Counted from the stretch's first letter, positions 48,939 to 58,500 are shown. The stretch is 64,000 nt of DNA from Thiorhodovibrio winogradskyi (GCF_036208045.1 NZ_CP121472.1:3607531-3671530); one strand, 5' to 3'. A program made the numbers and translations. Notes: generated by a model from the sequence alone, not told the origin.

Positions 48939-49395
48939 ATGCCAACCATCCACTTCAAAACCGCGATGGCCATCACCAGTTTTAGCCGTGCCACCTTGTG
49001 GCGACGCATCAAGGATCATCCGGGCACGAGTGAAACCCTGGGTGAATCAAAGGGCCTCCGCCATACCCGCATCGACCTCGATAGCGCCCTTGCCTGGGCT
49101 GGCGCTGGAAGACGAAGATCGCGCCTTGATCCCCACCGCCGATGCTGGGGACGCCGCCGCCCAGCGCGAACTGGGCCTGCTGTTCCTGGCGCTTAGGCAA
49201 CCCGAGCGCGCCGCGCATTGGCTGCACCTGGCCGCCGCGTAAGCGGATGCCGATGCCATTCAGTGGCTCGGCAAGCTCCATGCGCGCGGCGAGGGTGTGG
49301 AACTGGATGAGGCACAAGCCATTGCATGGATTGAAAAAGCCGCCGAGGGTGGCCACAGCATCGCGCAGCGGCAGGTGGCGGAGTTGGGGCTTTAG
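48939..49395 (+). pseudogene. HTH plus Sel1-repeat protein, frameshifted copy
   Basis: Starts 'MPTIHFKTAMAITSFSRATLWRRIK' like the gene at 41989 but loses bases near 49100 (frameshift) and has TAA in the second repeat near 49240. The end matches the intact copy to the stop at 49395. Confidence 0.75.
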
Positions 49396-49497
49396 CGAAC
49401 CCGACCGGGTCAGAATCGGCTCAGAATTGGCTCAGGCCAAGGGGGCTGAGATGTACAATCCACCGTTGTTTGGCTCTATCAAGACAGGAGATGCTTC

Positions 49498-49743
49498 ATG
49501 CTGCAAACCCTGCGCAACGCCGATGGCTCGCTGGTGATGACTGTTCCCAAGGCGTTTGTCGATCAAAACCAACTCCACGATGGCTCGCAGGTTGAGTTTT
49601 ATGTCCGTGGCACGACCATGACGATCAAAGTACCTGAGCGTCCGCGCTATCAACTCACTGAGTTGCTCGCTGAGATGCCCAACGGGTTGCCGCGTGTTGA
49701 AGGGTGGGACGAGATGCCAGCGCTTGGCTTGGAGCGTGGTTGA
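49498..49743 (+). CDS. mazE: MazE/AbrB-type antitoxin
   Basis: 81 residues from ATG 49498. 'MLQTLRNADGSLVMTVPKAFVDQNQLHDGSQVEFYVRGTTMTIKVPERPRYQLTELLAEMP' is the MazE-type DNA-binding fold plus toxin-binding tail. Overlaps the toxin start (TGATG). Intact, preceded by 'caggagatg'. Confidence 0.85.
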   Translation: MLQTLRNADGSLVMTVPKAFVDQNQLHDGSQVEFYVRGTTMTIKVPERPRYQLTELLAEMPNGLPRVEGWDEMPALGLERG

Positions 49744-49878
49744 TGCCCTACCTGCCCAATCGTGGCGACATTGTGCATCTGGACTTCGACCCATCGTCTG
49801 GTCGTGAAATGCAAGGTCCGCACTTTGGTCTCGTTGTCAGCGGCAAACTGTTTAACCAGCAGGGTATGGCGATCGGGG
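49743..49878 (+). pseudogene. mazF: MazF/PemK toxin, truncated by a tag
   Basis: 'MPYLPNRGDIVHLDFDPSSGREMQGPHFGLVVSGKLFNQQGMAI' is the first 45 residues of MazF (the loop with the RNA-binding Arg/His region), then the tag replaces the remaining 60-70 residues including the catalytic Thr. The frame runs on to 50015 with unrelated residues. Confidence 0.8.
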
Positions 49879-49904
49879 AAAAGGTTCCAGGCTCGAGTTT
49901 TTTC
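49876..49904. repeat. Family-B tag ending mazF
   Basis: 'AAGGTTCCAGGCTCGAGTT' exactly at the breakpoint. Confidence 0.75.
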
Positions 49905-50016
49905 TCATGGTTCGCTCATTTTAGTGGCTGCATCATCGGATTCCACACACAGTTCTTGATAAACGCTCGCTGGGAATTCGCTCAGGTCAAGAATGCGCGA
50001 CTGCACGCTGTTTAAA

Positions 50017-50061
50017 CCAAACGGGTCAGAAACCAAACGGGTCAGGATGGAATTGTTTTCT
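50017..50061. repeat. Doubled 'aaccaaacgggtcag' tag
   Basis: 'ccaaacgggtcag' twice, then 'gatggaattgttttct'; a related form of the family-B tag. Confidence 0.5.
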
Positions 50062-50088
50062 AGGCAATGAATCAACTCGCAATCAATC

Positions 50089-50153
50089 GCCTAACGATGG
50101 CATCTAGTGTCGACCGCTCGCTACGCTCACGGCAGCTGAGCTTGGCGTTATGC
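50089..50153 (+). other. Integron attC-like site
   Basis: Begins 'gcctaac' and ends 'gttatgc', with an imperfect palindrome between. Length (65 bases) and layout fit an attC recombination site. The matching half-site 'gcataac' is found at the end of the following gene pair. No integrase is in the window. Confidence 0.5.
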
Positions 50154-50205
50154 GCCTTACAGTCCCGACTTGACTTGATACGTCATTGACGTATGATGAT
50201 TTCTC

Positions 50206-50526
50206 ATGGTCATTCTCGAAACGACAGTTTTCACCAAAATCGTTCGGTCATTGATGCCAGATGACGAATACCGGTAGCTTCAGAACCATCTGATCGAAAC
50301 TCCTGAAGCGGGAGATCTTATCAAAGGAAGTGGAGGACTCAGAAAAGTCCGATGGAAACTTGAAGGTCGAGGAAAGCGGGGTGGTGTACGGGTTATCTAT
50401 TACTGGGCAACAAGTGATTACCAAATATTTATGCTCTTCGCGTATACCAAAACTGAGCAAGAGGATTTAACAAAAGAACAGTTATCAGCGCTTAAAGAAC
50501 TTGTCGAATCGGAGTTCGGGAAATGA
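50206..50526 (+). pseudogene. higB: HigB/RelE-like toxin with amber stop
   Basis: From ATG 50206 the frame is 'MVILETTVFTKIVRSLMPDDEYR', TAG, 'LQNHLIETPEAGDLIKGSGGLRKVRWKLEGRGKRGGVRVIYYWATSDYQIFMLFAYTKTEQEDLT', a complete RelE/HigB-type toxin except for the stop at codon 24 (expected Glu). The amber probably abolishes toxicity. A+T-rich compared with its flanks. Coupled to higA by an overlap. Confidence 0.8.
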
Positions 50527-50822
50527 AAGATGAATATTTCAATGAGTTAGTAGCCAGCATTGAGGAAGCTGGGAAGATCCGAAGAGGTGAGGCAACGCCT
50601 TCTCGTTCATTCGAGTTTCCAGAACCTGATGTTAAAGCAATCAGAGAGGGTATTGGTTTCTCCCAGTCAAAATTTGCAGCGTTAATCGGCGTAAATGTGC
50701 GTACATTGCAAAATTGGGAGCAGGGTCACCGGCATCCAACCGGTCCGGCTAAAGTGCTTTTGCGGCTGGTGCAGTCTGATCCAGCTTCGGTATTCAAGAA
50801 TTTACATATAAATCACGCATAA
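50523..50822 (+). CDS. higA: HigA/NadS-like HTH antitoxin
   Basis: 99 residues from ATG 50523. 'FPEPDVKAIREGIGFSQSKFAALIGVNVRTLQNWEQGHRHPTGPAKVLLRLVQSDP' is an XRE-type HTH typical of antitoxins following a HigB-like toxin. The stop codon lies inside the attC half-site, as is usual for integron cassettes. Intact. Confidence 0.88.
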   Translation: MKDEYFNELVASIEEAGKIRRGEATPSRSFEFPEPDVKAIREGIGFSQSKFAALIGVNVRTLQNWEQGHRHPTGPAKVLLRLVQSDPASVFKNLHINHA

Positions 50823-50849
50823 CAAGGCAAATCCAGCCGACCCGCGCCA
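50817..50849 (+). other. Half attC site at the end of the higBA cassette
   Basis: 'gcataacaaggcaaatccag' starts with the complement of 'gttatgc' (the R' core at 50147). The rest of the site is lost at a family-B tag. Confidence 0.5.
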
Positions 50850-50852
50850 ATC

Positions 50853-50912
50853 AAAAGGAAAAAAAGGAAAAGGTTCCAAAGGAAAAGGTTCCAGGCTCGA
50901 ATTCTTTTTCGG
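50853..50912. repeat. Family-B tag, stuttered
   Basis: 'ggaaaaggttcca' occurs twice, the second completed as 'AAGGTTCCAGGCTCGAATT'. It cuts the attC site and is followed by the Sel1-type gene start. Confidence 0.75.
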
Positions 50913-50932
50913 CCAGGGTGTGGAGATGGATA

Positions 50933-51225
50933 ATGCCAACCATCCACTTCAAAACCGCGATGGCCATCACTGGTTTCAGCCGTGCCACCTTGTGGCGACG
51001 CATCAAGAATCATCCGGGCACGAGTGAAACCCTGGGTGAGTCAAAGGGCCTCCGCCATACCCGCATCGACCTCGACAGCGCCCTAGCCTGGGCCGGCCTG
51101 ACGCTGGAAGACGAAGATCGCGCCCTGATCCCCGCCGCCGATGCCGGGGACGCCCCGGCCCAGCGCGAACTGGGCCTGCTGTTCCTGGAGCTTTCGCGAC
51201 CTGATCGCGCCGCCCACTGGGAATT
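50933..51225 (+). pseudogene. HTH plus Sel1-repeat protein, truncated copy
   Basis: From ATG 50933, 'MPTIHFKTAMAITGFSRATLWRRIKNHPGTSE' through 'LGLLFLELSRPDRAAHW', then the match ends at about 51222. The retained half has no frameshift. The tag before it and 'ggccagggtgtgga' leader are as at 48916. Confidence 0.75.
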
Positions 51226-51273
51226 CCGGTGACAGTATACGGAACTCGTCAATCACGCAGTGGTTGGATGATC

Positions 51274-51475
51274 AGAGCCCTGCCCAGCAAAGAGATCTTA
51301 TCGATCGGTAGAAAAAGGGTCCAGGCTCGAATTCTTTTTATGACAACCTGCCCTCTACTCTACCCATTTATCGCGCCATTTATCGCGACCGTGGTCACGC
51401 GAAATCTTTGCCACTTCGAACCGACGGGAGTGAGGGTGTTCAACCCCTTCACTGAATCGCACGGCTAAAGCGACG
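51274..51475 (+). other. Chain of micro-fragments: tacA piece, tag, vapC end
   Basis: 51274-51306 repeats 33 bases of tacA (42803-42840, 'cagcaaagagatctta'). 51310-51339 is a family-B tag. 51340-51368 resembles 37738-37762. 51390-51470 repeats the last 80 bases of vapC (48738-48815), including the stop region. None can be expressed. Confidence 0.7.
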
Positions 51476-51477
51476 AA

Positions 51478-51530
51478 AAAAGGGTCCATATATGGCCCCA
51501 TTTATCTCCATTTATCTCGATGTCAATGTT
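51478..51530. repeat. Tag cluster, second copy
   Basis: 'gggtccatatatggccccat' and 'atctccatttatctc' as at 48826, still attached to the vapC 3' fragment, so the block was copied together. Confidence 0.75.
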
Positions 51531-51558
51531 CAGTATCGAGCAATTTTGGGGGCACCGA

Positions 51559-52716
51559 TCAATGCGCCGCGCCTTGCCGGACCAGTTCGGCCAACCCAAT
51601 GGCCTCGATATTCTCGGCCAGCGGCAGGCGGCGCTCGCCAGGATAGACCACGATGAGTTGATCGAGCTTGAGCGTATCGATTGCCGCCCGCATTGAGCGG
51701 GTCGTGCGTGGGCTTGCGGTGTATTTGATCTCGTAACCAATCCGACGCCCCTCGTGAATGACCAGCAGGTCCAGCTCCGCGCCTGCGTGGGTGGCCCAAA
51801 ACCAGACATCTTGCGCGTCAAGCTCGAGACCGCGGACAGTCTCCTCCAGTGCGAATCCCTCCCAGGATCCGCCGAGCTTGGGGTGATGCAGTAGCGCATC
51901 GTAGTCACTGATGCCGATTATCGTGTGTAGCAGTCCGGAATCGCGCAGGAACAGCTTCGGTGCCTTCACCTGGCGTTTGCCGATGTTCTCATGCCAAGGC
52001 TGCAGCAGGCGCACCATGAATGTCGCCTCGAGTATGTCGAGATAGCCGCGTATGGTCGTGTCCGCGGCGCCGAATGACCGACCAAGCTCGGAGAAATTGA
52101 GCAGCTGGCCATGATAATGCGCCAGCATCATCCAGAAGCGGCGCAGGGACTGTGGTGGAATGCTGATTCCTAGCGCCGGGAGGTCACGGTCAAGAAAGGT
52201 CGCGGCATAGTCCTTGCGCCATTGGCGACTCGCATCCTCGCTCGCGGCAAGGAAGGCGCGCGGGAAGCCGCCTCGCATCCAGAGGCGCTGCATGGATTCG
52301 GCGCCCGTCTCGCCCAGTTGGAAGGGTGTCAGCTCGAGGTGGCCGATGCGGCCCGCGAGGGTTTCCGACGACTGCCGGATGAGGTCGCGGGAGGCGCTAC
52401 CGAGAATCAGGAAGCGCGCTGGATTCGCTGGCCGGTCCACCAGCACCCGTAGGATCGGAAACAGCTCCGGCACACGCTGGATCTCGTCGATGATGACAAG
52501 CCCTTTTCGGTCTTGCAGGATCAGCTTTGGCTCCGCCAAGGCCGCAAGATCGGTCGGGTCCTCCAGATCGAACCGCGTGACCTCGGTGCCTGCCAATTGA
52601 TCGGCGTACATGCGCGCTAATGTGGTCTTACCACACTGACGCGGGCCGAGCAGCGCGACGACCGGCTGGACTTCGAAGCGGGCGGCAATTTTCGCAAGGT
52701 ATCGTTCGCGTTCCAT
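51559..52716 (-). CDS. AAA_14 / DUF4143 ATPase
   Basis: 385 residues from ATG 52716. Walker A is 'VVALLGPRQCGKTTLARMYADQL', Walker B 'LVIIDEIQRVPELFPILRVL', sensor 'RFLILGSASRDLI'; residues 190-380 are the DUF4143 domain with 'ELDLLVIHEGRRIGYEIKYTASP', an Asp/Glu/Lys set of nuclease type. The family is widespread and is thought to be an archaeal-type ATPase with a fused nuclease-like domain; its role is unknown. Intact, while a deleted copy lies at 47546. Confidence 0.9.
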   Translation of the reverse strand: MERERYLAKIAARFEVQPVVALLGPRQCGKTTLARMYADQLAGTEVTRFDLEDPTDLAALAEPKLILQDRKGLVIIDEIQRVPELFPILRVLVDRPANPARFLILGSASRDLIRQSSETLAGRIGHLELTPFQLGETGAESMQRLWMRGGFPRAFLAASEDASRQWRKDYAATFLDRDLPALGISIPPQSLRRFWMMLAHYHGQLLNFSELGRSFGAADTTIRGYLDILEATFMVRLLQPWHENIGKRQVKAPKLFLRDSGLLHTIIGISDYDALLHHPKLGGSWEGFALEETVRGLELDAQDVWFWATHAGAELDLLVIHEGRRIGYEIKYTASPRTTRSMRAAIDTLKLDQLIVVYPGERRLPLAENIEAIGLAELVRQGAAH

Positions 52717-52785
52717 GCTTGAAGATTCGCAGGTTGACACCGAAATTTCAAGCGTCGTCTTTAAGGCGAGCAGGGACTCATTGAG

Positions 52786-52838
52786 GTATGAGGCCAGTGA
52801 GGTATGGGGCCAGGGTCGGTTTGTTTTTAATAATTCCG
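52786..52838. repeat. Family-B tag, doubled
   Basis: 'gaggtatgaggccagtgagg' and 'tatggggccagggtcggttt', ending in a T-rich stretch. A second 'ggggtcggtttgttttc' is at 53709. Confidence 0.6.
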
Positions 52839-52847
52839 GCTCTCACA

Positions 52848-52953
52848 CCCCCGCCAACCCCAACTCCTGCAAATACCCGTTATGCTCCTCCGCCGCCTCG
52901 GCCACGCGCTGGTCAATCTCGCGTAGGCGTTGATGCACGGCGGTCAGCATCGG
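52848..52953 (-). pseudogene. Possible HsdM-type methylase tail
   Basis: 'MLTAVHQRLREIDQRVAEAAEEHNGYLQELGLAGV' and stop resemble the C-terminal helix of type I restriction methylases or similar enzymes. Only this end is left, next to a tag. Low confidence in the family. Confidence 0.35.
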
Positions 52954-52957
52954 TGAT

Positions 52958-53135
52958 GGCCTGCATTTGGCCTTTAGCCGCAAACCTCCTCCTGGCCAAG
53001 AAGGTGAGCGCCTCGACGCGAACCGACTGGAAGCCGAACTGCACGGGCACGACCATAAGCCGGTCTACCTCTGCGGCCCCGATGAGTTCGACGAGACCAT
53101 GAAAGACAGCCTGCTCGGCCTCGGCCTGCTTGTAT
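52958..53135 (+). pseudogene. Ferredoxin reductase-type NAD-binding fragment
   Basis: 'GERLDANRLEAELHGHDHKPVYLCGPDEFDETMKDSLLGLGL' is the NAD-binding end of an FNR-like oxidoreductase ('YLCGP' motif). Everything before is missing and the Cys-containing end is cut. A stray fragment. Confidence 0.55.
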
Positions 53136-53146
53136 CGAGGAAATAT

Positions 53147-53434
53147 TCAGCGCTCATTTGCCTCCTCGCGATTAAAGTGATATCTCTCTAAATTGAGTCG
53201 AAACACCCCGAGCGGGGCAGGATTGGGCTTGCGTATGATCGCGTGCAGTTCGCTGAGGAGTGGTTGGTCCCCGGTCTTGGGATGTGGTTCCTCGCTGGTT
53301 GCGATACCGCGCTGTTCAGTTTCGAGGCCCAATCGAAAATAGTGGAGAAGATCCAGGATTTCGGCGAGTTTGCCGTCCGGTATTTCTTGAAGTTCTCGTC
53401 TTAGCTGTGCACGGATAGGGTTTGACCCATCCAT
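53147..53434 (-). CDS. Small helical protein, possibly an antitoxin
   Basis: 'MDGSNPIRAQLRRELQEIPDGKLAEILDLLHYFRLGLETE' (ATG 53434; an earlier start at 53479 is possible) resembles DUF2281-type antitoxins, with a 'LFRLNLERYHFNREEANER'-like end. No toxin gene follows. Identification is tentative. Confidence 0.5.
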   Translation of the reverse strand: MDGSNPIRAQLRRELQEIPDGKLAEILDLLHYFRLGLETEQRGIATSEEPHPKTGDQPLLSELHAIIRKPNPAPLGVFRLNLERYHFNREEANER

Positions 53435-53479
53435 TCGTACTTGTTCTCCGTGGTCGTAAAAAGTGCTGGCTTGGTTCAT

Positions 53480-54343
53480 TTTTTCACGGTTGTGGCTGAG
53501 TGTGAATCGCTTACCTTCCAGCGTTTTTTGGCGGGATTGCTGGCATTCATTACTATGTATTTTGAGTTATAGCCCGGCACCGCTGGCAGACAACATGTGA
53601 CGGGTACAACTCTAGGGGTTTGGGTGTTCGCGATCACCTCACCCACTCCGCCGACCAAACCTTCGTCTAGGCTAACACGATGAATGAACGGAGCCACCCA
53701 CTAGCCGCCCGGGGTCGGTTTGTTTTCAGCTATCTTGGCGTAAAAGCTCGGGCCTAAAACCCATGAATCGGACACCGGCTTCAGCGTACCGTGCAAGCAG
53801 ATTATAGGTCGGGATTATTAACCAGTGAAATATTATTGAGTCGCTTGCGTGCTTGCCGCGCGGTGTTGCACTATTGTGCTTTATGGGCTTCGCATCGGTT
53901 TATTTCTATCGTTCCAGCACCGGCCAGCGCAGGCAGGTGACCAGCACTTGCGGCAGGGCTCCCATGGTGATCACTGGATGATCCTCGGTGGGTTGATCTC
54001 AGCCGAAGCGCCACTGCCGGAGCCACTGGTTGCCGGCATGGCGGTCATGGCGCTCAATCTGTTACTCATTTGAGCATCTCGTATTCCTGGGCAATTCCTT
54101 CCAGCTGAACGCCTTCGGATTGGGTTTTCTGCCAAAGAGCCCGCTGGTGGATTTCCCCCAGGATTAGGGCAAATCCACCGCCACTGCCAAGCCCGAGCCT
54201 GTCCGTGCGCGCCGCGCCGCGGATTCTTACAGTTGGTGCGATCCCTGCATTCGGCAATGCCGAGAGCCATCGCCGAGCCGGCGCCATGCAGGAGTCCGAA
54301 ATTCGTGTCATTCAAATCCCAACCCGTCTTCCGCACCAACTGG
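53480..54343. other. Stretch without a supported gene
   Basis: I find only weak frames: 53849-54073 on + ends in a hydrophobic 'LVAGMAVMALNLLLI', perhaps a membrane-protein tail, and 54066-54311 on - has no family likeness. A tag relative lies at 53703-53725. It is the boundary between the TA-rich mosaic and the conserved RND operon. Confidence 0.4.
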
Positions 54344-55507
54344 ATGAAAGCCGCGGCTTTTGTCCCGGTCCTGGCGCCGCCGGCGGTTGTGCTCGCCGCC
54401 CTACTCGCCGCCCTGGTCACCGCCCCGGCCGCTTTACCGGCCAGCGAATCCTCTGAACAGAGCGACAACTCAACCAACGACCGCCCGCGCACCTTGGTTG
54501 AAGTAGCTCCGGTGGAGCGCGCGCGGGTCGAACGCCGCATCGAGGCCACCGGCACCCTGCGCGCGCCCGAGCAGCTGATGCTCAAGTCGCGCGGACGCGG
54601 TCGGGTGGCGGAGGTGCGCTTTCGCGAAGGCGAGGCGGTCGCGGCTGGCGATACCCTGCTGCGCCTGGAGCCTGATCGCGCCGAGGCGGCGGTGCAAGAG
54701 GCCGCCGCCGCGCTCAGCCAGGCCGAGAACGAACACGCGCGCTTGCAGGAATTGAGCGGACGCGATTTTGTCTCCACCCAGGAATTGGAACAAGCGGCAG
54801 CGGCCGCCGCCCAAGCGCGGGCCGCCTTGCGCGTGGCGCGCGAGGATCTGCACGACCGCACCCTCAGCGCCCCCTTTGACGGGGTAATCGGTGAGCGGCT
54901 GGTCAGCCCCGGCGAGTTACTGGAGCCCAACACCCCCATCGCGCGTTTGCAGCAGCTCGATCCGCTCGACTTGCAGTTGCAGGTGCCGGGCACCGCGCTC
55001 GGGCGAATCGCGCCCGGCGCCAAGGTGCGCGCCACCACACCCGCCTATCCCGACGCGCACTTCGACGGGGAGTTGCGCTTCATCGCCCCGCATGTGGACG
55101 ACATCAGTCGCACCCTGAGACTCGAGGCGCGGCTTCCCAATCCCGAGCGGCGCCTGAAGCCGGGGCTGTTCATGCGCGCGGTGCTGATCACCGGCACGCA
55201 GGAGATTCTGCGAGTCCCCGAGGAGGCGGTGGTCGCGCGCGGGCCGGTCGAGCATCTGTTTGTTGTTCGCTCGGTTTCACCACCAGATCAAGAGAGCGAG
55301 GAATCGCGCTCAGCACAGCGCTTCCAAGTCGAACGGCGCACCCTCAGCACTGGCCTGCGCCGTGATGGCTGGGTTGAAATCCGCGACGGCGTCAGCGCGG
55401 GTGAGCGTGTCGTGGTTGCCGGGCTGCAAAGCCTGCGCGATGGACGCGCGGTGCGGATCAAGTCCGCCGAGGTCGAGCACGCCAACCCGGCGGAGGGCGA
55501 GTCATGA
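54344..55507 (+). CDS. RND efflux periplasmic adaptor (membrane fusion protein)
   Basis: 387 residues from ATG 54344 (GTG 54305 is an alternative). A signal-anchor 'FVPVLAPPAVVLAALLAALVTAPAALPA' is followed by a barrel-sandwich ('RVAEVRFREGEAVAAGDTLLRLEPD'), a coiled-coil hairpin with heptads ('AEAAVQEAAAALSQAENEHARLQEL'), 'LSAPFDGVIGERLVSPGELLEPNTPIARL', and a beta-barrel domain. It links the inner-membrane pump to an outer-membrane channel. The stop overlaps the permease start by four bases. No TolC-like gene is nearby. Confidence 0.92.
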   Translation: MKAAAFVPVLAPPAVVLAALLAALVTAPAALPASESSEQSDNSTNDRPRTLVEVAPVERARVERRIEATGTLRAPEQLMLKSRGRGRVAEVRFREGEAVAAGDTLLRLEPDRAEAAVQEAAAALSQAENEHARLQELSGRDFVSTQELEQAAAAAAQARAALRVAREDLHDRTLSAPFDGVIGERLVSPGELLEPNTPIARLQQLDPLDLQLQVPGTALGRIAPGAKVRATTPAYPDAHFDGELRFIAPHVDDISRTLRLEARLPNPERRLKPGLFMRAVLITGTQEILRVPEEAVVARGPVEHLFVVRSVSPPDQESEESRSAQRFQVERRTLSTGLRRDGWVEIRDGVSAGERVVVAGLQSLRDGRAVRIKSAEVEHANPAEGES

Positions 55508-58500
55508 GATTGACCACCTTCGCCGTCACCCGCCCGGTGGCGGCCAGCGTGCTGTCGCTGCTGATTGTGCTCATCGGCACGGCGGCGGTGCTCAATTTGC
55601 CGGTGCGTGAGTATCCGAATGTCGATGATCCCACAGTGACCGTCGCCGTGCGCTACCCCGGCGCCTCGGCGGCGGTGGTGGAGCGCGAAGTCGGCAAGCC
55701 GATCGAGGAAGCGGTCAGCGGCATTGATGGGGTGCGCCAGATTCGCGTCAGTTCCCGCGATGGGCGCGCGCGCATCGAGGTGGAATTCTCCCTGGATCGC
55801 GACCTGGATTTGGCCGCCGTTGATGTACGCGAGCGCGTCGGCGCGGTGCGCGACACCTTGCCCGATCAGGCCGATGCCCCACGCATCACCCAGCGCTCGC
55901 TGAACGCCCAGGTGGTGATGTGGCTGGTGCTGACCAGCGAGACGCTCGATCGCCTGCAGCTCTCGGATCTGGCCGAGCGCCATCTGGTCGAGAGTCTCTC
56001 GACCGTCCCCGGCGTGGCGCGGGTGCTCTTTGGCGGCGAGCGCCGCTATGCGCTGCGCATTCACCTGGATGTCGCCAAGCTCAGCGCCCATGGGCTGACG
56101 GTGCTGGATGTGGAACGCGCCCTGCGCGCGCGCAATCTGGAACTGCCGGCCGGGCGGCTGGTCTCCGAGGGGCGCGAGATGACCCTGCGCACCCTCACCG
56201 AACTGAAACGCCCAGAGGCCTTCCGCGAGCTGATCCTGAGCGAGCGCGATGGCGCCTTGATTCGCCTCGGCGAGGTCGCCGAGATCGAATACGGCCCCGA
56301 GACCGAGCGCACCGCCGTGCGCCTGGATGGCGAGCCGGGCATTGGGCTGGGGATTGTGCGCCAGTCGGGCGCCAATCTGGTGGCGGTCTCCCATGGCGTG
56401 CGCGCCAAGCTGGAGCAGCTTCAGGCACGGCTGCCCGAGGCCGCGGCGCTGGATATTCCCTACGATGCCGCGACCTTCGTCGAGGCCTCCATCCGCCAGA
56501 TTCTCTACACCCTGGCGCTGACCATCGGCCTGGTCATCGCGGTGGTCTTTGTCGCGCTCGGCTCCTGGCGCGCGACCCTGGTGCCGGCGCTGACCCTGCC
56601 GGCCTCGGTGGTCGGCGCCTTCATCCTGCTGTGGGCGCTGGGGTTCTCGATCAATGTGCTGACGCTGCTGGCGCTGATTCTGGCCATCGGGCTGCTGGTC
56701 GATGATGCCATCGTGGTCGGGGAGAATGTGTTTCGTTTCTCCGAGCAAGGCAAACCCCGGCTGCTGGCGGCGGATCTGGGCGCGGGCGAGGTGGCCTTCG
56801 CGGTCATCGCCACCACCACGGTGCTGCTGGCGGTGATCGCCCCGCTCGGCTTTCTCGGCGGCGATGCCGGGCGGCTGTTTGGCGAGTTCGCCGCTGGATT
56901 GGGTGGCGCGCTCGCGCTGTCCTCCGTGGTGGCGCTGACCGCCGGGGTCAGTGTGGCGGCGCGGCTGATCGATGCCGAGCGCATCGCCGACAGTGCGCTG
57001 CGCGCGCGCGTCGGCGGGCTGATCGAGCGGCTCGGCGACGGTTATCTGCGCCTCCTCGGCGCGACGCTCAAGACGCGCTGGCTGGTGCTGGCGGTGGCGC
57101 TCGGGCTGCTTATCGCCCTGGTCGGACTCTATCGCGAACTGCCGCGCGAGCTGTCCCCGCGCGAGGATCGTGGGGCGATTTTCATCCCGGTCAACGCGCC
57201 CGAGGGGACGACCCTGAGCGGGATGCTCGCGCTGCTCGATGAGATCGAAGGATTGACGCAGCCGCTGCTCGGCCCCGACGGACCGGGGCGGCATGTGATT
57301 TCCCTGGTCGCCCCGCGCAGCGAGGGTCAGGGGCCGGTCAATTCCGGCATTGTCATTCTCAAGCTCAAGGACTGGGATGAGCGCGCGCTCAGTCAGTTTG
57401 AGGTCACCGAGCAACTGCAGCCCAAGCTGGCGAGCGTGGCCGGGGCACAGGCCTTCGCGATCAACCCGCCCAGTCTGGGGGGCGGCAGTTTCGAGCCGCC
57501 GGTGCAAATGGCCTTGACCGGGGCAGATCTCGAGGAAGTGCATGCCCTGGCCCAACAGGTGCTGGCCGAGGCGCGGGAGATGCCGCGCATCGCCCAGGCG
57601 CGCCTGGATTATCAGCCAAGCAATCCACAGTTGCGCCTTGAGGTCGATCGCGAGCGCGCCGCCGCGCTGGGGGTGTCGCTGGCCGATATCGGGCGCAGCC
57701 TGCGAATTCTGATGGGCGGCGAGGACATCACCGACTTCTCCATCGATGCCGAGACCTACGAGGTGATGGTGCGCGCGCGTGAAGCTGATCGCGCCGTGCC
57801 CGAGGATCTGGAGCGCATCGAGGTGCGCGCGCAGGATGGCACCCTGGTACGGCTGTCCGGGTTGATCGACACCGAATTGGTCGGGCGCGCCGCCGAGCGC
57901 ATGCGCATCGACCGACGCGCGGCGGTGACGCTCAAGGCGTCCCTGGCCGGCGGCGCGGCGCTCGGTGATGTGCTCGATGAACTGGAAGCCCGGGCCAAGC
58001 CGCTGCTGCCCGCCGATGTCGAGATTCGCTGGCTGTCGGTCAGTCAGGATTATCAGCGCTCGGCCCAGGCCTTCTTGCTGGCCTTCACGCTGGCGCTGGG
58101 GATCGTCTACCTGGTGCTGGCCGCGCAGTTCGAGAGCTTCATTCAGCCCGTGGTGTTGCTGGCCGGCGTGCCGCTGGCGCTGCTCGGCGCCTTGATGGCG
58201 CTGTGGCTGGGCGGCGGCTCGATCAATCTCTATGCGCAGATCGGTTTCATTCTGGCCATCGGGCTGATGGCGAAGAATGCCATCTTGCTGGTGGAGTTCG
58301 TCAATCAGCTGCGCGACCGTGGCGAGGCGCTGGAGCAGGCGCTGACCCAAGCCGCGCGGGTGCGCTTTCGGCCCATCCTGATGACCTCCATCGCCACCCT
58401 GTTCGGCGCCCTGCCCTTGGCACTCGCGGTTGGCCCCGGCGCCGAGAGCCGACGCATCATCGGCCTGACCATTGTCGGCGGCATCCTGGCCGCAACGGTG

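Noticed and set aside
53849-54073. A small membrane protein ending at 54073
   Set aside because: Only the last 35 residues look protein-like, with no start signal; reported as part of an unassigned stretch.
55288-58350. A 1020-codon open frame on the minus strand opposite the RND permease
   Set aside because: It is antisense to a complete, well-conserved permease and its Gln/His/Arg-rich translation is what G+C-rich codons give on the other strand; no family motif or ribosome site was seen.
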